From: Pseudohalioglobus lutimaris
GTDB taxonomy: Bacteria > Pseudomonadota > Gammaproteobacteria > Pseudomonadales > Halieaceae
NCBI RefSeq assembly: GCF_002866825.1
Contig: NZ_PKUS01000029.1
Location: forward strand, 1-64,000
Reading direction: 5' to 3'
Length of the DNA stretch: 64,000 nt
The translations under genes and the position numbers were made by a program. Positions 40,417 to 51,540 of this stretch are shown here, one piece after another (the stretch's first letter is position 1; each line of letters begins with the position of its first letter). The notes under the pieces were generated by a model, which did no database searches, was not told where the DNA came from, and saw nothing but the letters and a program-made list of their open reading frames with translations.

Positions 40417-41511
40417 CTAGACGTTGAAACGGAAGTGTATAACGTCTCCATCCTGCACCACGTAGTCCTTGCCTTCGAGGCGCCAGCGCCCCGCGTCCTT
40501 GGCGCCCTGTTCACCCTTGTGTTGAATAAAGTCGTCGTAGGAGACGATTTCGGCGCGAATAAAGCCTTTCTGGAAGTCAGTATGAATAACGGCCGCTGCC
40601 TCCGGAGCAGTTGCGCCGACTTTTACTGTCCACGCGCGAACCTCTTTCTCTCCTGCGGTGAAGTAGGTCTGCAGGTTGAGTAGTTCATAGCCGGCGCGGA
40701 TAACCCGGTTGAGTCCCGGTTCTGTCATGCCCAGATCGGCAAGGAACTCATCACGTTCATCATCATCCAGCTCAACAATTTCCGATTCCAGTTTATTGCA
40801 GATCACCACTACCACAGCGTTTTCTTCTTCTGCGATGCGGTGCACCACATCAAGATGTGGATTGTCTTCGAAGCCATCCTCATCTACGTTGGCGATATAC
40901 ATGGTGGGTTTGACGGTCAGCAGGAACAGTTGCTTCAGCAACGCCTGCTCATTTTTATCCAGGTCAAGAGCACGAACCGGCTTGGCCTCATTCAGGTGCG
41001 GCAGGAGTTTATTCTCCAGCAGAGCCTTCATGGCAACCGCTTCCTTATCTCCGCTCTTGGCGATGCGGACCACCTTTTGTAGCTGCTTCTCGCAGCTGTC
41101 CAGGTCGGCCAGTGCCAGCTCTGTGTTGATGATTTCTATGTCCGCTGCGGGATCAATCTGATTAGCCACATGAATGACATTGTCGTCGTCAAAGCAGCGC
41201 ACCACGTGAGCGATGGCATCGGTCTCGCGGATATTGGCCAGAAACTGGTTGCCCAGACCTTCGCCCTTCGAAGCCCCGGCTACCAGCCCGGCGATATCGA
41301 CAAACTCCATGGTGGTGGCAACTTCGCGCTCTGGTTTGACGATTGCGGCTATCTTGTCCTGACGGGGATCGGGGATGGGCACGATTCCGGCATTGGGTTC
41401 AATGGTACAGAAGGGGAAGTTCTCGGCGTCGATTCCGGCTTTGGTGAGCGCGTTGAACAGGGTGGATTTGCCCACGTTGGGCAGGCCGACGATTCCGCAT
41501 TTGAAACCCAT
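40417..41511 (-). CDS. ychF: Ribosome-binding ATPase YchF
   Basis: A 364-residue Obg-family NTPase. G1 is [14 protein letters not shown] (9-22). Walker-B-like [16 protein letters not shown] follows, and the usual NKxD is replaced by NVDE, which in this family favours ATP over GTP. A C-terminal TGS domain ends [13 protein letters not shown]. YchF binds ribosomes and affects stress responses. It is the last gene of the run prs-rplY-pth-ychF, 23 bp after pth, as in Pseudomonas. Confidence 0.98.
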   Translation of the reverse strand: MGFKCGIVGLPNVGKSTLFNALTKAGIDAENFPFCTIEPNAGIVPIPDPRQDKIAAIVKPEREVATTMEFVDIAGLVAGASKGEGLGNQFLANIRETDAIAHVVRCFDDDNVIHVANQIDPAADIEIINTELALADLDSCEKQLQKVVRIAKSGDKEAVAMKALLENKLLPHLNEAKPVRALDLDKNEQALLKQLFLLTVKPTMYIANVDEDGFEDNPHLDVVHRIAEEENAVVVVICNKLESEIVELDDDERDEFLADLGMTEPGLNRVIRAGYELLNLQTYFTAGEKEVRAWTVKVGATAPEAAAVIHTDFQKGFIRAEIVSYDDFIQHKGEQGAKDAGRWRLEGKDYVVQDGDVIHFRFNV

Positions 41512-41534
41512 TAGATAATCCTTTGAGAAGGCAG

Positions 41535-42122
41535 TCAGGCTGCCTGGAAACTATGTAAACGGGTCATCGCCTTGGTCAGGTCGCCATCAAGTAACAGCGG
41601 CAGGGCGGCAATGGCCTCGTCAATACTCGCGTCAATGCGCTCGCGATCAACCTGTGATGGTCGGCTGAGCACATAACCAGACACTTTAGAAGCGTGCCCG
41701 GGGTGATCTATGCCAATACGCAAACGAAGAAAGTTCTTGTTGTTTCCCAGCGCGGGGACTATGTCGCGCAGGCCGTTGTGCCCGCCGTGTCCACCGCCTT
41801 GCTTGAAACGGGCAGTGCCCGTTGGAATGTCCAACTCGTCATGCGCGATGAGGATTTCATCCGGCGCAATCTTGAAAAAGTTGGCCACCGCTGCGACGGA
41901 CTTGCCGGAGCGATTCATAAACGTAGTGGGGATTAGCAGGCGCAAATCGTGCCCCGCAAAAGTTATACGTGCAGACAGTCCAAAAAACTTGCTTTCAACT
42001 TGCAAGGTGGAGGAACACTGGCGCGCCAGTGCTTCCACGAAATCGGCACCCGCGTTGTGCCGGGTGCCCCGGTATTCACTACCGGGGTTCCCCAGGCCGG
42101 CGATCAGCTTGATCGCTGTCAA
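41535..42122 (-). CDS. pth: Peptidyl-tRNA hydrolase
   Basis: A 195-residue enzyme that releases peptides from peptidyl-tRNA after ribosome drop-off. Signature residues: Asn in GLGNPGSEY, catalytic His in [17 protein letters not shown], and the Asp-containing [17 protein letters not shown] is the second tRNA-binding segment. It sits 23 bp downstream of rplY, matching the conserved L25-Pth gene pair. Confidence 0.98.
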   Translation of the reverse strand: MTAIKLIAGLGNPGSEYRGTRHNAGADFVEALARQCSSTLQVESKFFGLSARITFAGHDLRLLIPTTFMNRSGKSVAAVANFFKIAPDEILIAHDELDIPTGTARFKQGGGHGGHNGLRDIVPALGNNKNFLRLRIGIDHPGHASKVSGYVLSRPSQVDRERIDASIDEAIAALPLLLDGDLTKAMTRLHSFQAA

Positions 42123-42145
42123 CGCGGGTGCCGCATGGCGAGGAA

Positions 42146-42811
42146 CTAGTCCTCGCTGTCGTCTTCGGCGGCTTCATCTTCGCCGGCGTCATCAGCCACG
42201 ACTTCCTCATCTTCGTCTGTGGAGCCACCTTTCGGCGCGATCACGGACGCGATGGCGAGGTCGTGGTCTTCACCCAGTGCCAGAGCGGTGGAAGTTACAC
42301 CCTCAGGCAGGGTGATGTCGGACAGGTGAACAATCTGGCCGATCTCGACATCAAGCATATCCACCTCGATGTACTCGGGGATAGCTGCGGGCAGACATGA
42401 TACTTCGATATCGGTCGCCTGGTGCTGGATGATGCCGCCTTCGATCTTGACGCCCTTGCAGGTTTCTTCATTGAGGAAGTGAATGGGCACGTTTACCTTC
42501 AGCGCCACCTTGGCAGATACGCGCAGAAAATCAGCGTGCATCACGTAGTTCTTGGCGGGGTGACGTTGCAGGTCCTTGAGAATAGCCTGCTGGTCTTCAC
42601 CGCCAACCTTCACTGAGAGTACGTGAGAGTAGAAGGCCTCATTTTCCAGCGACTTTTCCAGATCCTTGCGGATGATGGTCAGCGGCTGGGGGTCTTTGTC
42701 ACCACCGTAGATGATGGCGGGGATTTTATCCGCGAAACGACGCAGGCGGCGGCTCGCACCTTTCCCCATGTCCTCGCGCAGTTCGGCGTGTACTTCAAAT
42801 TGGTCTGACAT
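42146..42811 (-). CDS. rplY: 50S ribosomal protein L25 (general stress protein Ctc form)
   Basis: A 221-residue long-form L25/Ctc. The N-terminal domain binds 5S rRNA ([30 protein letters not shown]), and a TL5-like C-terminal domain is followed by a very acidic tail ([20 protein letters not shown]). The start has GGAG about 6 bases upstream. It lies 72 bp downstream of prs. The tail is variable in the family and of unknown role. Confidence 0.97.
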   Translation of the reverse strand: MSDQFEVHAELREDMGKGASRRLRRFADKIPAIIYGGDKDPQPLTIIRKDLEKSLENEAFYSHVLSVKVGGEDQQAILKDLQRHPAKNYVMHADFLRVSAKVALKVNVPIHFLNEETCKGVKIEGGIIQHQATDIEVSCLPAAIPEYIEVDMLDVEIGQIVHLSDITLPEGVTSTALALGEDHDLAIASVIAPKGGSTDEDEEVVADDAGEDEAAEDDSED

Positions 42812-42883
42812 CGTCGGACTCCTTTGATTTTCGTTACAACACTTGCGACCGGTGCGGTAACGGGTTGGTGTTTGCGTTAGCCC

Positions 42884-43879
42884 TTACTGGAATAACGCGC
42901 TGATAGATTCCTCGTTGGCTACCCTGCGCATGGACTCTGCCAGCAGGTCAGCGGTAGTGAGTTGGCGAATCTTTGGAATTGCTCTCGCCTCATCACTCAG
43001 GGGAATCGTATCGGTGACTACCAGCTGGTCGAGCTGGGAGTTCCGAATATTGTCTAATGCCTTGCCCGACAGCACCGCGTGGGTGCAGTAGGCATATACG
43101 GCTACAGCGCCTCGCTCCTTGAGCGCGTTCGCTGCCTGGCACAAAGTCCCAGCGGTATCGACCATGTCATCAACCAGGATGCAGCTGCGTCCCTCCACGT
43201 CGCCGATCAGGTTCATCACCTGGGCTTCATTGGCCTTGGGGCGACGTTTGTCGATGATTGCCAGGTCGGCCTCATTGAGCTGTTTGGCGATGGCCCTGGC
43301 CCGCACCACACCGCCGATATCCGGCGATACTACGATGACGTTGTCGTAATTCTGGGCGACGATATCGTCATTCAATATCGGAGAGCCGTAAACGTTGTCC
43401 ACCGGGCAGGAGAAAAAGCCCTGTATCTGCTCCGCGTGCAGATCCATGGTCAGCACCCGGTCCACGCCGACCGCGTCCATCATGTCCGCAACCACTTTGG
43501 CGGTGATCGGTACACGCGCTGAACGTACACGCCGGTCCTGACGCGCATAGCCGAAGTAGGGTACAACCGCGGTAATTCGGTGAGCCGATGCACGACGCAG
43601 CGCGTCGATCATCACCAGCAATTCCATCAGGTTGTCGTTGGTCGGCGCACAGGTAGACTGAACAACAAACACGTCCTTGCCGCGCACGTTTTCATTTAAC
43701 TCTACCGCGACTTCGCCATCGCTGAATTTACCCACGTCAGCCTTGCCGAGGGACATATACAGGCGGCTGGCGACTTTATGGGCGAGTTCCGGATTGGCGT
43801 TACCGGAGAAAACCATCATCTTCGAGGACACTGCGACCTGCCTTGACATTGCCTGGTTGAGTTTGCTTTGTTGCATCAA
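42884..43879 (-). CDS. prs: Ribose-phosphate pyrophosphokinase
   Basis: Makes PRPP from ribose-5-phosphate and ATP for purine, pyrimidine, histidine and tryptophan synthesis. Family motifs are visible: [23 protein letters not shown], the PRPP-binding [15 protein letters not shown] and [13 protein letters not shown]. The longest frame gives 331 residues; typical Prs is about 315 and starts near KMMVFSGNA. The true start is therefore probably internal: ATG 43849, GTG 43831 (AGG 5 bases upstream) or ATG 43819. The gene follows tRNA-Gln by about 45 bp and may be read through from the ispE operon. Confidence 0.96.
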   Translation of the reverse strand: MMQQSKLNQAMSRQVAVSSKMMVFSGNANPELAHKVASRLYMSLGKADVGKFSDGEVAVELNENVRGKDVFVVQSTCAPTNDNLMELLVMIDALRRASAHRITAVVPYFGYARQDRRVRSARVPITAKVVADMMDAVGVDRVLTMDLHAEQIQGFFSCPVDNVYGSPILNDDIVAQNYDNVIVVSPDIGGVVRARAIAKQLNEADLAIIDKRRPKANEAQVMNLIGDVEGRSCILVDDMVDTAGTLCQAANALKERGAVAVYAYCTHAVLSGKALDNIRNSQLDQLVVTDTIPLSDEARAIPKIRQLTTADLLAESMRRVANEESISALFQ

Positions 43880-43924
43880 ACACGAAAAGTGCTATACGCC
43901 GTAAAGCGTATAGCACTCTGTGTA

Positions 43925-43999
43925 TGGCTGGGGTGGCAGGATTCGAACCTGCGAATGCCGGGATCAAAACCCGGTGCCTTGCCACTTGGCGACACCCCA
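43925..43999 (-). tRNA. tRNA-Gln (TTG anticodon)
   Basis: A complete cloverleaf with encoded CCA. Acceptor TGGGGTG pairs with CACCCCA, the anticodon stem CGGG flanks loop TTTTGAT (anticodon TTG), and the T arm is GCAGG-TTCGAAT-CCTGC. It begins 1 base after the ispE stop codon and is followed by prs, the same order as in Pseudomonas, so it is probably cut from a common transcript. Confidence 0.97.
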
Positions 44000-44000
44000 T

Positions 44001-44849
44001 TCATTCTCTTGCTCTGGCCAGCGCAGCAAGCACTGGTGACTCGTTTATGCCTCGCGCTACAAACCCGGTTAAAGGGTGCGGAATCTCGCTCAGAGCTATC
44101 CGGGCTGCCTGTTCGTCCGCAAAGCTGCAAAATACGCAGGCGCCTGTGCCGGTCAATCTTGCATTCCCGAATTTGTCCAGACAATTCAAAGCGTTATTAA
44201 CCTCGGGGTGGAGGCGTCTAACCAGAGTCTGGAAGTCGTTGCGGGAGTGGCCCTCGAAAAAGGCGGCTATTTTGATGGGAGAGGTGTCCCGTGTCAATTG
44301 CTGGTGTGAAAATATTTCCGCTGTACCGACATGGCAATCCGGCGTAACCACCAGGTACCAGCTTTCTGGTATCACCACCGGGGTAAGTACTTCGCCGGTG
44401 CCCTCGGCCCAGGCGCTTTGCCCGCCCACGAAAACGGGGACATCAGCCCCCAGTTGGGCGCCAATCTCCTGCAATTGCATGCTGGACAGTCCCAGTTGCC
44501 AGAGCTGGTTGAGGGCGAGCAGTGTAGTAGCTGCATTTGAACTGCCTCCGCCCAGGCCTCCCCCTGCCGGGATGCGTTTTTGTACCCGGATGTCGACGCC
44601 GTGCTTTTCCTGGTTGCGCGGTAACGCTCGAGCGGCGCGAGTAATCAGGTTTTCTTCGACGGGTATCCCCATGGTGTCGCCGCTCAACGTGATCTCGCCG
44701 CCGTTATTGGGCGTGAACCGCATGCTATCTCCCCAGTCCAGCAGTTGGAAAAGGGTCTGCAGTTCATGGTAGCCGTCTGCGCGTCTGCCGGTTATGTGCA
44801 GGAAAAGGTTGAGTTTGGCGGGAGAGAGCAGCGAGAGGGCAGGGGTCAT
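44001..44849 (-). CDS. ispE: 4-diphosphocytidyl-2-C-methyl-D-erythritol kinase
   Basis: A 282-residue GHMP kinase of the MEP isoprenoid pathway; it phosphorylates CDP-methylerythritol. Visible motifs: [15 protein letters not shown] with the substrate Lys and Asn, the ATP-binding [14 protein letters not shown], and the C-terminal [14 protein letters not shown]. It overlaps lolB by 4 bp (ATGA) and abuts tRNA-Gln. Length and motifs are normal. Confidence 0.97.
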   Translation of the reverse strand: MTPALSLLSPAKLNLFLHITGRRADGYHELQTLFQLLDWGDSMRFTPNNGGEITLSGDTMGIPVEENLITRAARALPRNQEKHGVDIRVQKRIPAGGGLGGGSSNAATTLLALNQLWQLGLSSMQLQEIGAQLGADVPVFVGGQSAWAEGTGEVLTPVVIPESWYLVVTPDCHVGTAEIFSHQQLTRDTSPIKIAAFFEGHSRNDFQTLVRRLHPEVNNALNCLDKFGNARLTGTGACVFCSFADEQAARIALSEIPHPLTGFVARGINESPVLAALARARE

Positions 44850-45451
44850 GGCGCGGAAAAGCCCCCCCAGTGGCGCAGAATTATGCGAGCGCTGACTTCA
44901 TCACGGTAAAGTCGCAGACTTGTGGGCAGTGTAAAGCGCTCGAACTGAGCGAAGTCCCGGTACTCGACTGTCCAGCCCTGCTGGCTTATTTCACTGGGCA
45001 GACTGCCCTCGGCATCAAGGGTAATGGAGTCCACTGGTAACTGCGGCGCGGGCATCCCCTTCAGCCAGTAGTGCAGGGCTGAGACAGGTAAATGCCAAAC
45101 AGCGTTTTCCGCCAGTGCCGGGTCATCCAGGGCCCAGCGGCTGTAATCGTCCCCCTGGCGTATTTCCAAGAGCTTGCCGTCACTGTCCACAGTGGTTGCG
45201 CTAAAGCCCATGGGTCCGGACAAGCGTATGTGGGTAGATGTGTCTCGCTGCTGCCACAGTAATGAACCTGATTCTGCCTGCCCGGCATTGCGTAACGCGA
45301 TCTTGCCGTTTGCGGTCCAGTGGCGCATCTGCTCCAGCTGGGCGCGGTGCTGGTCCCAGTTCTGGCTGCCTGGTGCAGAATGTTGCAGGCCCGCACACCC
45401 CGCCAGTAAAAGCAGGCCGCACCATGTCAGGCACGTTAGCAGAGGCCTCAT
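44846..45451 (-). CDS. lolB: Outer-membrane lipoprotein receptor LolB
   Basis: A 201-residue lipoprotein with signal and lipobox LLLLAGC at the N terminus. LolB takes lipoproteins from LolA and inserts them in the outer membrane. The beta-rich body includes [19 protein letters not shown] and the [15 protein letters not shown] segment typical of the family. It overlaps both neighbours by 4 bp (TPR gene upstream, ispE downstream), indicating tight translational coupling. Confidence 0.95.
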   Translation of the reverse strand: MRPLLTCLTWCGLLLLAGCAGLQHSAPGSQNWDQHRAQLEQMRHWTANGKIALRNAGQAESGSLLWQQRDTSTHIRLSGPMGFSATTVDSDGKLLEIRQGDDYSRWALDDPALAENAVWHLPVSALHYWLKGMPAPQLPVDSITLDAEGSLPSEISQQGWTVEYRDFAQFERFTLPTSLRLYRDEVSARIILRHWGGFSAP

Positions 45452-47205
45452 TCGGCGCTGTCAGGAGCCGGTTGAGGGGGCAGTGTTGCCAGGTCGGTGA
45501 CGCCCAGGCGTTGCAGCGTGGCGCGCAGGATTTTGTGGTCGGGCGCTTTGAGCAGTGCTCCCTGCCAGACCCGGCGGGCCTCATCCGTGCGTCCCATGGC
45601 CCAGAGCACCTCCCCCAGATGGGCCGCCACCTCCGGATCGGGGAAGGCCAGATAAGCCTGATTGAGGTATTTCAGTGAATCTTCCAGTTTGCCCTGCCGA
45701 TAGAGGATCCAGCCCATGCTGTCGAGTATCGCCGGTTCGTCGGGCTCCAATGCCAATGCGCGGTTGATCAGGTCATAGGCTTCATCAAGCCTGCCGGTCT
45801 GGTCCGCTAGCGTATAGCCCAGGGCGTTGAGGGCGGTCGCGTTGTTGGGGTCGCGGGCGAGAATCGCACGCAGGTCGGCTTCCATCATGGCCAGGTCGTC
45901 CTGCTGCTGGCCGAGCATGGAGCGCGCATACCGCAGAGAGGCCGAGTCCGGGTAGGCGTCTATTCCGGCGTTGAGCACTGCCAGGGAAGCGTCCAGGGCT
46001 CCGGCATTGCTGAGTATATCCGCTTCTATACCGAACAATTGCTCACGCCTTGCGGGCACACTATGGCGCTGTTTGACGAACCAGGCATGGCTGGCATCAA
46101 ATTTCCCGCCACCAACAAGAATGCGGCCGATACGCTGGTTCGCGCCCAGGTACTGACGGCCGTCCCCGATCTGCATGTAGTGCGTCAGCGCTTCAGAGGG
46201 CTCGTCGCGGTCCTCGGCGATGCGGCCAAGATAGTAATTAGCCTGGTCCTGGCGTTTACCCGTGGCCAATACCTGCTGCAGGTAGGCCCTGGCAACCAGG
46301 TCATCACCGGTTTCCCGGTTGATTAGAGCGAGGGACAGCAGTAATTCAGCATCATCGGGTGACTGCGCTGAAAGGACCTCGAACTGTTCTCGCGCCGCGT
46401 TCATGTCGGTCGTGGTCAGCAGTCGAGCGTATTCGAGGCGTAGACGGCTGTCTTCGGGGTTGCGCGCCAGCGATTGTTCAATATGTTTGAAGGGCTTTGC
46501 CGCTTCAGTCTGGAGCAACAGCCGCGCTTCCAGAAGGAGCGCCTGGTGTTGGTCGGGTTCGATCAGAAACAACGCATCCAGCCTTGCCAGCGCCGCATCG
46601 AACTGTTCGTACTCCGTGTTAATCAGGGCGAGTGTCAATAACAGCGCGGGGTCCTCGGGAAGCTCCTCGGCAAGCTCATTCAGGCCTGCTACCAGCTCAG
46701 CCTGTTCTGCCGGGGATAACCCTCCGAAACCTTGCAACAACAAGGGATAGTTGGCTTGTTTACCGCTGCGGGAAACAAATGCGAGGTGGGGGAGCGCCTC
46801 CACAGCCTGGCCGTTTCGTGCCATCAATGTCCCGGCAGTGTTGTTGGCCTCGAGATCGTCCGGGTCTTCCTGCAGCCAGAGCTGGACCGCCTCCAGCGCA
46901 CTGGCGTTGTCGTTAACGAACTGTGCGAGGTGTGTGGTGTGCCTGGATACGCCCGCATCCTGCAGAACCCGGCTCTGCTCCATATAAGTCTGCAGCGCGG
47001 TCTGGTAGTCCTGCCGACGCAGTGCGAATTCGGCCAGCAACAGGGGATAGACGCTGCTCTCGGGGAAAGCGCGCTCCGCTATGGCATTGTCCTCTGCAGC
47101 CGCTGCTACCGTCGTCGGTGTTATAGCGGGCCCGCTGGCCGGTTGCGTGGCGCTGCAGGCGGCGATCAGTGTGCAACTCAGGACGGTGATGAACAGACGG
47201 GACAT
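45448..47205 (-). CDS. Tetratricopeptide-repeat lipoprotein
   Basis: A 585-residue protein with a lipoprotein signal (LSCTLIAAC) and many TPR-like helical pairs, such as SSVYPLLLAEFALRRQDYQT, NATALNALGYTLADQTGRLD and PAILDSMGWILYRQGKLEDS. Orthologues precede lolB in Pseudomonas and relatives and are presumed to be envelope scaffold proteins. It is divergent from hemA. No enzymatic function is expected. Confidence 0.92.
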   Translation of the reverse strand: MSRLFITVLSCTLIAACSATQPASGPAITPTTVAAAAEDNAIAERAFPESSVYPLLLAEFALRRQDYQTALQTYMEQSRVLQDAGVSRHTTHLAQFVNDNASALEAVQLWLQEDPDDLEANNTAGTLMARNGQAVEALPHLAFVSRSGKQANYPLLLQGFGGLSPAEQAELVAGLNELAEELPEDPALLLTLALINTEYEQFDAALARLDALFLIEPDQHQALLLEARLLLQTEAAKPFKHIEQSLARNPEDSRLRLEYARLLTTTDMNAAREQFEVLSAQSPDDAELLLSLALINRETGDDLVARAYLQQVLATGKRQDQANYYLGRIAEDRDEPSEALTHYMQIGDGRQYLGANQRIGRILVGGGKFDASHAWFVKQRHSVPARREQLFGIEADILSNAGALDASLAVLNAGIDAYPDSASLRYARSMLGQQQDDLAMMEADLRAILARDPNNATALNALGYTLADQTGRLDEAYDLINRALALEPDEPAILDSMGWILYRQGKLEDSLKYLNQAYLAFPDPEVAAHLGEVLWAMGRTDEARRVWQGALLKAPDHKILRATLQRLGVTDLATLPPQPAPDSAE

Positions 47206-47424
47206 TCGGGCTACAGCAGTTGTTCTGGGTTCTGGACGTCACATGATGACACAACCGGGCGTTGAAACCCAATCACTGTGAGCCGTCCGTCAGCGGGCTA
47301 TTTGCGCGCTAACTTGTTAATATCCCTGCTGGTTTTGGGAGGATATGCTAAAGTTCGCGCGTTGAACCGGATTGCTGCATTCCCCGTCACCCGGCATTGC
47401 CAAGCAGGAGCTCGCCAGTACACC

Positions 47425-48801
47425 ATGAATCTTATCGCCCTGGGCATAAACCACAATTCCGCCGCTGTTGAGGTGCGTGAACGGGTAGCGTTCGCGCCTG
47501 AGCAGGTGAGTGAAGCCATGGCGGATTGCTGCAGCGCAGCCGGGCTGGACGAAGTGGTGATTCTGTCTACCTGCAATCGCACCGAGATTTACGCGATAGC
47601 GCCGGCACGCAGCGTGCTTGCGGACAAAGCGTTACAGCTGATTGACTGGATGGCCAATTATCACCATCTGCCAGCCGAGGAGCTGCGCAAGGCGGCCTAC
47701 CACTTCGAAGCGGACAAGGCACTGAGTCACCTCGCCCAGGTTGCCGCCGGCCTCGACTCCATGGTGCTGGGAGAGCCGCAGATCTTTGGTCAGCTTAAAT
47801 CTGCCTTTGCCGTTGCTGCGGAGTCTGGCACCGTCGGCGGTGAGCTGAACCGAATGTTCCAGCGGGTGTTCGCGATTGCCAAGCGGGTGCGCACCGATAC
47901 GGCGATAGGCGAGAACCCGGTATCAGTAGCTTACGCGGCTGTGGATCTGGCCGGTCATATTTTCTCCGATCTGAGCGAATGTAACGCGTTGCTGGTGGGT
48001 GCAGGTGAAACTATCGAGCTGGTTACCCGCCACCTGATTGATGCCGGCGTGCGCAATATCGTTATTGCCAACCGTACCCTGGGTCGTGCCCGTGAACTGG
48101 GCCAGAAGTTCGGTGCCGAGGCAGTTTTGTTGGCGGAGATCCCCGAGCAGTTGCCGGCCGCTGATATCGTGATCACGTCCACGGGCAGCCAACTGCCTAT
48201 TCTCGGCAAAGGCGCGGTAGAGCAGGCGATCAAGGTGCGTAAGCATCGGCCTGTACTGATGGTGGATATCGCGGTGCCCAGGGATATCGAGCCACAGGTA
48301 GGGGATTTACGCGATGTGTACCTCTACAGTGTCGACGACTTGCGTGAAATCGTTGACCAGAACCTGCGCAGTCGGCAGAACGAAGCGCGTAAAGCAGACG
48401 TCATTATCGCTGAAGGTGTTGCCGCCTGTGTCCATGAAGTCAGGCAGATGGGCGCCGTGGACGCAGTTAAGGACTACCGGCGCATGGCTGAACAGTTACG
48501 TGAGGCAGAGCTGAAGAAGGCGCTGCGCAGCATCAACCGTGGCGATGACCCGGCGCGTGTGCTGACCCAGTTCTCCCGCGGGCTCACCAATAAACTGATT
48601 CATGCGCCGACTGCTGGGCTCAAGCAAGTCAGTGCCGAGGGCCGCGATAGCGAGCTGCAAGGCGCAAGGCGGCTGCTCGGTATCGCTGCCCCTACCCCTG
48701 AAGCGGAGTCAGTACGCGGCCGTGTAGATAAACCTGAAAACGCCGACGGCATTGAGTTGTCGGCGAATGATACTGACCACTCGAGACACACCTTGCAATG
48801 A
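47425..48801 (+). CDS. hemA: Glutamyl-tRNA reductase
   Basis: A 458-residue enzyme for the first committed step of C5 haem synthesis: NADPH reduction of glutamyl-tRNA to glutamate-1-semialdehyde. The catalytic Cys is in [31 protein letters not shown] is the usual N terminus; [16 protein letters not shown] and the Rossmann segment [14 protein letters not shown] follow. I chose ATG 47425 because homology begins there; the frame is open to 47278. It overlaps prfA by 4 bp. The C-terminal 50 residues are variable. Confidence 0.97.
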   Translation: MNLIALGINHNSAAVEVRERVAFAPEQVSEAMADCCSAAGLDEVVILSTCNRTEIYAIAPARSVLADKALQLIDWMANYHHLPAEELRKAAYHFEADKALSHLAQVAAGLDSMVLGEPQIFGQLKSAFAVAAESGTVGGELNRMFQRVFAIAKRVRTDTAIGENPVSVAYAAVDLAGHIFSDLSECNALLVGAGETIELVTRHLIDAGVRNIVIANRTLGRARELGQKFGAEAVLLAEIPEQLPAADIVITSTGSQLPILGKGAVEQAIKVRKHRPVLMVDIAVPRDIEPQVGDLRDVYLYSVDDLREIVDQNLRSRQNEARKADVIIAEGVAACVHEVRQMGAVDAVKDYRRMAEQLREAELKKALRSINRGDDPARVLTQFSRGLTNKLIHAPTAGLKQVSAEGRDSELQGARRLLGIAAPTPEAESVRGRVDKPENADGIELSANDTDHSRHTLQ

Positions 48802-49883
48802 AACCCTCTCTCCTGACCAAGCTGGAAACGCTCACTGACCGGCACGAAGAGGTATCGGCGCTGTTGGGCGACAGCGACACGATTTCCAACCAGGACAAGT
48901 TTCGCGATCTTTCCCGGGAGTACTCGGAGCTGGAGTCAGTGGTCAAGTGCTACGCAGATTACAGCCAGGTAAAAAGTGATATTGCAGAGGCCCGGGCAAT
49001 GCTGGATGACCCGGACGAAGACCTGCGCGAGATGGCGCAGGAAGAGATCGACTCCGCTTCCGGTCGCCTGGTGGAGCTGGAAAAAGAACTGCAGACGCTG
49101 TTGCTACCCCGCGACCCCAATGACTCGCACAACGTATTCCTTGAGATTCGTGCGGGCACTGGCGGTGACGAGGCGGCGATTTTCTCTGGTGATCTGTTCC
49201 GCATGTATTCGCGCTATGCGGAGAACCGCGGTTGGAAGGTTGAAGTGTTGTCTGAGCGTCCCGGGGAGCACGGCGGATACAAAGAGATTATCACCCGCGT
49301 GGAAGGCCGTGATGTCTACGCATTTCTGAAGTTCGAGTCCGGTGCGCATCGGGTTCAGCGCGTGCCGGAAACTGAATCCCAGGGGCGAATCCACACCTCG
49401 GCGTGCACTGTGGCGATCATGCCTGAGGCAGAAGCGGTGGACGAGATCGAAATCAACAAGGCAGATCTGCGTGTAGATACCTATCGTGCTTCTGGTGCCG
49501 GCGGCCAGCACGTCAACAAAACTGACTCCGCGGTGCGCCTGACTCACCTGCCCACGGGTATTGTGGTTGAGTGCCAGGACGAGCGCTCCCAGCACAAGAA
49601 TCGCGCTCGCGCCATGTCACTGCTGCAGGCAAAGTTGTTGACCAGTGCGCAGGATAAGGTCGCAGAGGAGCAGGCTGAGCAGCGTCGTAACCTGGTTGGT
49701 ACAGGTGACCGTTCTGACCGCATTCGCACTTATAACTTCCCTCAGGGTCGCATGACTGACCACCGCATCAACCTGACCTTGTACAAGCTGGCGGAAGTAA
49801 TGGAAGGAGATCTGGACGCAGTCATCGGTCCTCTGCGCCAGGAGTACCAGGCGGACTTGCTGGCAGCCCTGGGCGACGGTTGA
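48798..49883 (+). CDS. prfA: Peptide chain release factor 1
   Basis: A 361-residue RF1, reading UAA and UAG. The GGQ loop is [15 protein letters not shown]. The codon-reading PxT motif reads PET within [17 protein letters not shown], where PAT is usual. It is coupled to hemA (4-bp overlap) and to prmC (1-base overlap), whose product methylates the GGQ glutamine. This gives a functional hemA-prfA-prmC-moeB unit. Confidence 0.98.
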   Translation: MKPSLLTKLETLTDRHEEVSALLGDSDTISNQDKFRDLSREYSELESVVKCYADYSQVKSDIAEARAMLDDPDEDLREMAQEEIDSASGRLVELEKELQTLLLPRDPNDSHNVFLEIRAGTGGDEAAIFSGDLFRMYSRYAENRGWKVEVLSERPGEHGGYKEIITRVEGRDVYAFLKFESGAHRVQRVPETESQGRIHTSACTVAIMPEAEAVDEIEINKADLRVDTYRASGAGGQHVNKTDSAVRLTHLPTGIVVECQDERSQHKNRARAMSLLQAKLLTSAQDKVAEEQAEQRRNLVGTGDRSDRIRTYNFPQGRMTDHRINLTLYKLAEVMEGDLDAVIGPLRQEYQADLLAALGDG

Positions 49884-50716
49884 TGGAAACTGTGCAGGCA
49901 CTCCTGCGCAGCGCCAGGCACCTTCCCGGCGACAGTCCCCTGCGTGATGCTGAGATTCTGCTGGGACACTGCCTGGGCAAGTCACGCACCTGGCTATACA
50001 CCTGGCCTGATAACGAGATCAGCGAAGCCTGCGCCGAGCAGTTTCGCAGCCTGGTGCAGCGCCGCGCCCAGGGCGAACCGGTGGCTTACCTGACCGGTTA
50101 CCGGGAGTTCTGGTCCCTGGAGCTGGCGGTGGCCCCGAGCACCCTTATACCCCGTCCCGAAACCGAAACCCTGGTGGAGTGGTCGCTGGATCTGGCGTTG
50201 TCCGATCGAGCCGATGTGCTCGACCTGGGCACAGGCACCGGTGCCATAGCCCTGGCCCTTGCCAGTGAACGTCCCACCTGGGGTGTCACCGGTGTGGATC
50301 GCAGCGAAGCGGCAGTGGCATTGGCGGTTGAAAACATGCAGCGGTGTAAGCTCGGTAACGTCAGCATGGTTCTGTCAGACTGGTTTGCAGCCCTGGCAGG
50401 GCAGCGCTTCGATTTGCTGGTGAGCAATCCTCCCTATATTGATGCAGGTGATGAGCACCTGACGCAGGGAGACCTGCGCTTCGAACCGAAAACGGCGCTG
50501 GTGGCTGGCGAATGCGGCCTGGCGGACATCGCCCATATTGTTGCCGAAGCGCCTCGTTACCTGCACCCCGGTGGTTGGTTGCTACTTGAACACGGCTACG
50601 CACAAGGAGCACAGGTGCGTGCTTTACTGCAGCAGCGCGGCTACGCAGGCGTAACCACGCGACGGGACCTCGCCGGGCAGGAACGGGTGAGCGGAGGGTG
50701 CTGGCTTGCTGAGTGA
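49883..50716 (+). CDS. prmC: Peptide chain release factor N5-glutamine methyltransferase
   Basis: A 277-residue SAM-dependent methyltransferase that methylates the GGQ glutamine of RF1 and RF2. Motif I is VLDLGTGTGAIALALA and the catalytic NPPY is in LLVSNPPYIDAGD. The N-terminal five-helix substrate domain includes DAEILLGHCLGKSRTWL. ATG 49883 is preferred to the preceding TTG; its A is the last base of the prfA stop codon. It overlaps moeB by 11 bp. Confidence 0.97.
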   Translation: METVQALLRSARHLPGDSPLRDAEILLGHCLGKSRTWLYTWPDNEISEACAEQFRSLVQRRAQGEPVAYLTGYREFWSLELAVAPSTLIPRPETETLVEWSLDLALSDRADVLDLGTGTGAIALALASERPTWGVTGVDRSEAAVALAVENMQRCKLGNVSMVLSDWFAALAGQRFDLLVSNPPYIDAGDEHLTQGDLRFEPKTALVAGECGLADIAHIVAEAPRYLHPGGWLLLEHGYAQGAQVRALLQQRGYAGVTTRRDLAGQERVSGGCWLAE

Positions 50717-51455
50717 CGATCAACTACTGCGCTACAACCGACAGATCCTGATGCAGGATTTCGATATTGCCGGGCAGGAGCGATTGCAGGCGGCATGCGT
50801 GCTGATAGTGGGGCTTGGAGGTCTGGGTTGTCCCGCGGCACTCTACCTCGCCGCGGCGGGTGTGGGACAGCTTGTCCTTGCCGACGGCGACGCCGTCGAG
50901 CTGAGTAATTTGCAACGCCAGATCGCGCACGGAGATGGGGATATTGGTTGTAACAAGGCTGCATCAGTGGCGCAGAGTATCGCTGGCCTCAACCCCGAAG
51001 TGAAGTTGGAGGTCCAGCCTCATTATCTGGATGCAGAGCAGATGGCAACGCTTTGCTCCAGGGTCGACCTGGTGGTGGACGCATCTGACAATTACCCTAC
51101 CCGGTTCGATCTGAATCGGGCCTGTATTGCGGCGGGGATTCCCCTGGTGTCTGCTGCGGCGGTGCGCGGAGAGGGGCAATTGGCGGTGTTCGACCCTAAC
51201 CGGGGCGGCCCCTGCTACCGCTGCCTTTATCCCTCAGAGGGCAGCGCGACGGCGCTGAGCTGCAGCGAAAGTGGCGTGCTTGCACCGGTGGTGGGTGTGC
51301 TCGGTGCCTTGCAGGCAATGGAGGCCATAAAGCTGCTCAGTGGATATGGCGAGGCGCTGCGCTCGGCGTTGCTGGTGATGGACCTTGCCACCCAGCAAAC
51401 ACAACGGCTCACTCTTGCCCCGCGTCCCGACTGCCCGGACTGCGGTCACCTCTGA
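50706..51455 (+). CDS. moeB: Molybdopterin-synthase adenylyltransferase MoeB (HesA/MoeB/ThiF family)
   Basis: A 249-residue E1-like enzyme that adenylates the C-terminal glycine of MoaD. Features: RYNRQILMQDFDIAGQERL, the ATP-binding VLIVGLGGLGCPAALYLA, LSNLQRQIAHGDGDIG, and two zinc CxxC pairs (CYRC and CPDC). The start is TTG, 11 bp inside prmC, as often in this gene order. ThiF or another sulphur-carrier role cannot be excluded; the context (prmC-moeB in Pseudomonas) favours MoeB. No moaD or moaE is in the window. Confidence 0.93.
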   Translation: MLSDDQLLRYNRQILMQDFDIAGQERLQAACVLIVGLGGLGCPAALYLAAAGVGQLVLADGDAVELSNLQRQIAHGDGDIGCNKAASVAQSIAGLNPEVKLEVQPHYLDAEQMATLCSRVDLVVDASDNYPTRFDLNRACIAAGIPLVSAAAVRGEGQLAVFDPNRGGPCYRCLYPSEGSATALSCSESGVLAPVVGVLGALQAMEAIKLLSGYGEALRSALLVMDLATQQTQRLTLAPRPDCPDCGHL

Positions 51456-51540
51456 GCCTGGCCGCCGGATGGGCGGTGGGCGTTGCCGACATGAACGTCC
51501 GTTTATTCCTGTTACCTCCATCACCGGCACTCACGCAGTA

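Noticed and set aside
41710-42315. 201-residue frame antisense to pth and rplY
   Set aside because: It lies opposite two certain core genes; codon-driven artefact.
49340-49400. RF1 codon-recognition motif reading PET instead of PAT
   Set aside because: The motif is PxT; the middle residue varies in the family, so no change of stop-codon specificity is implied.
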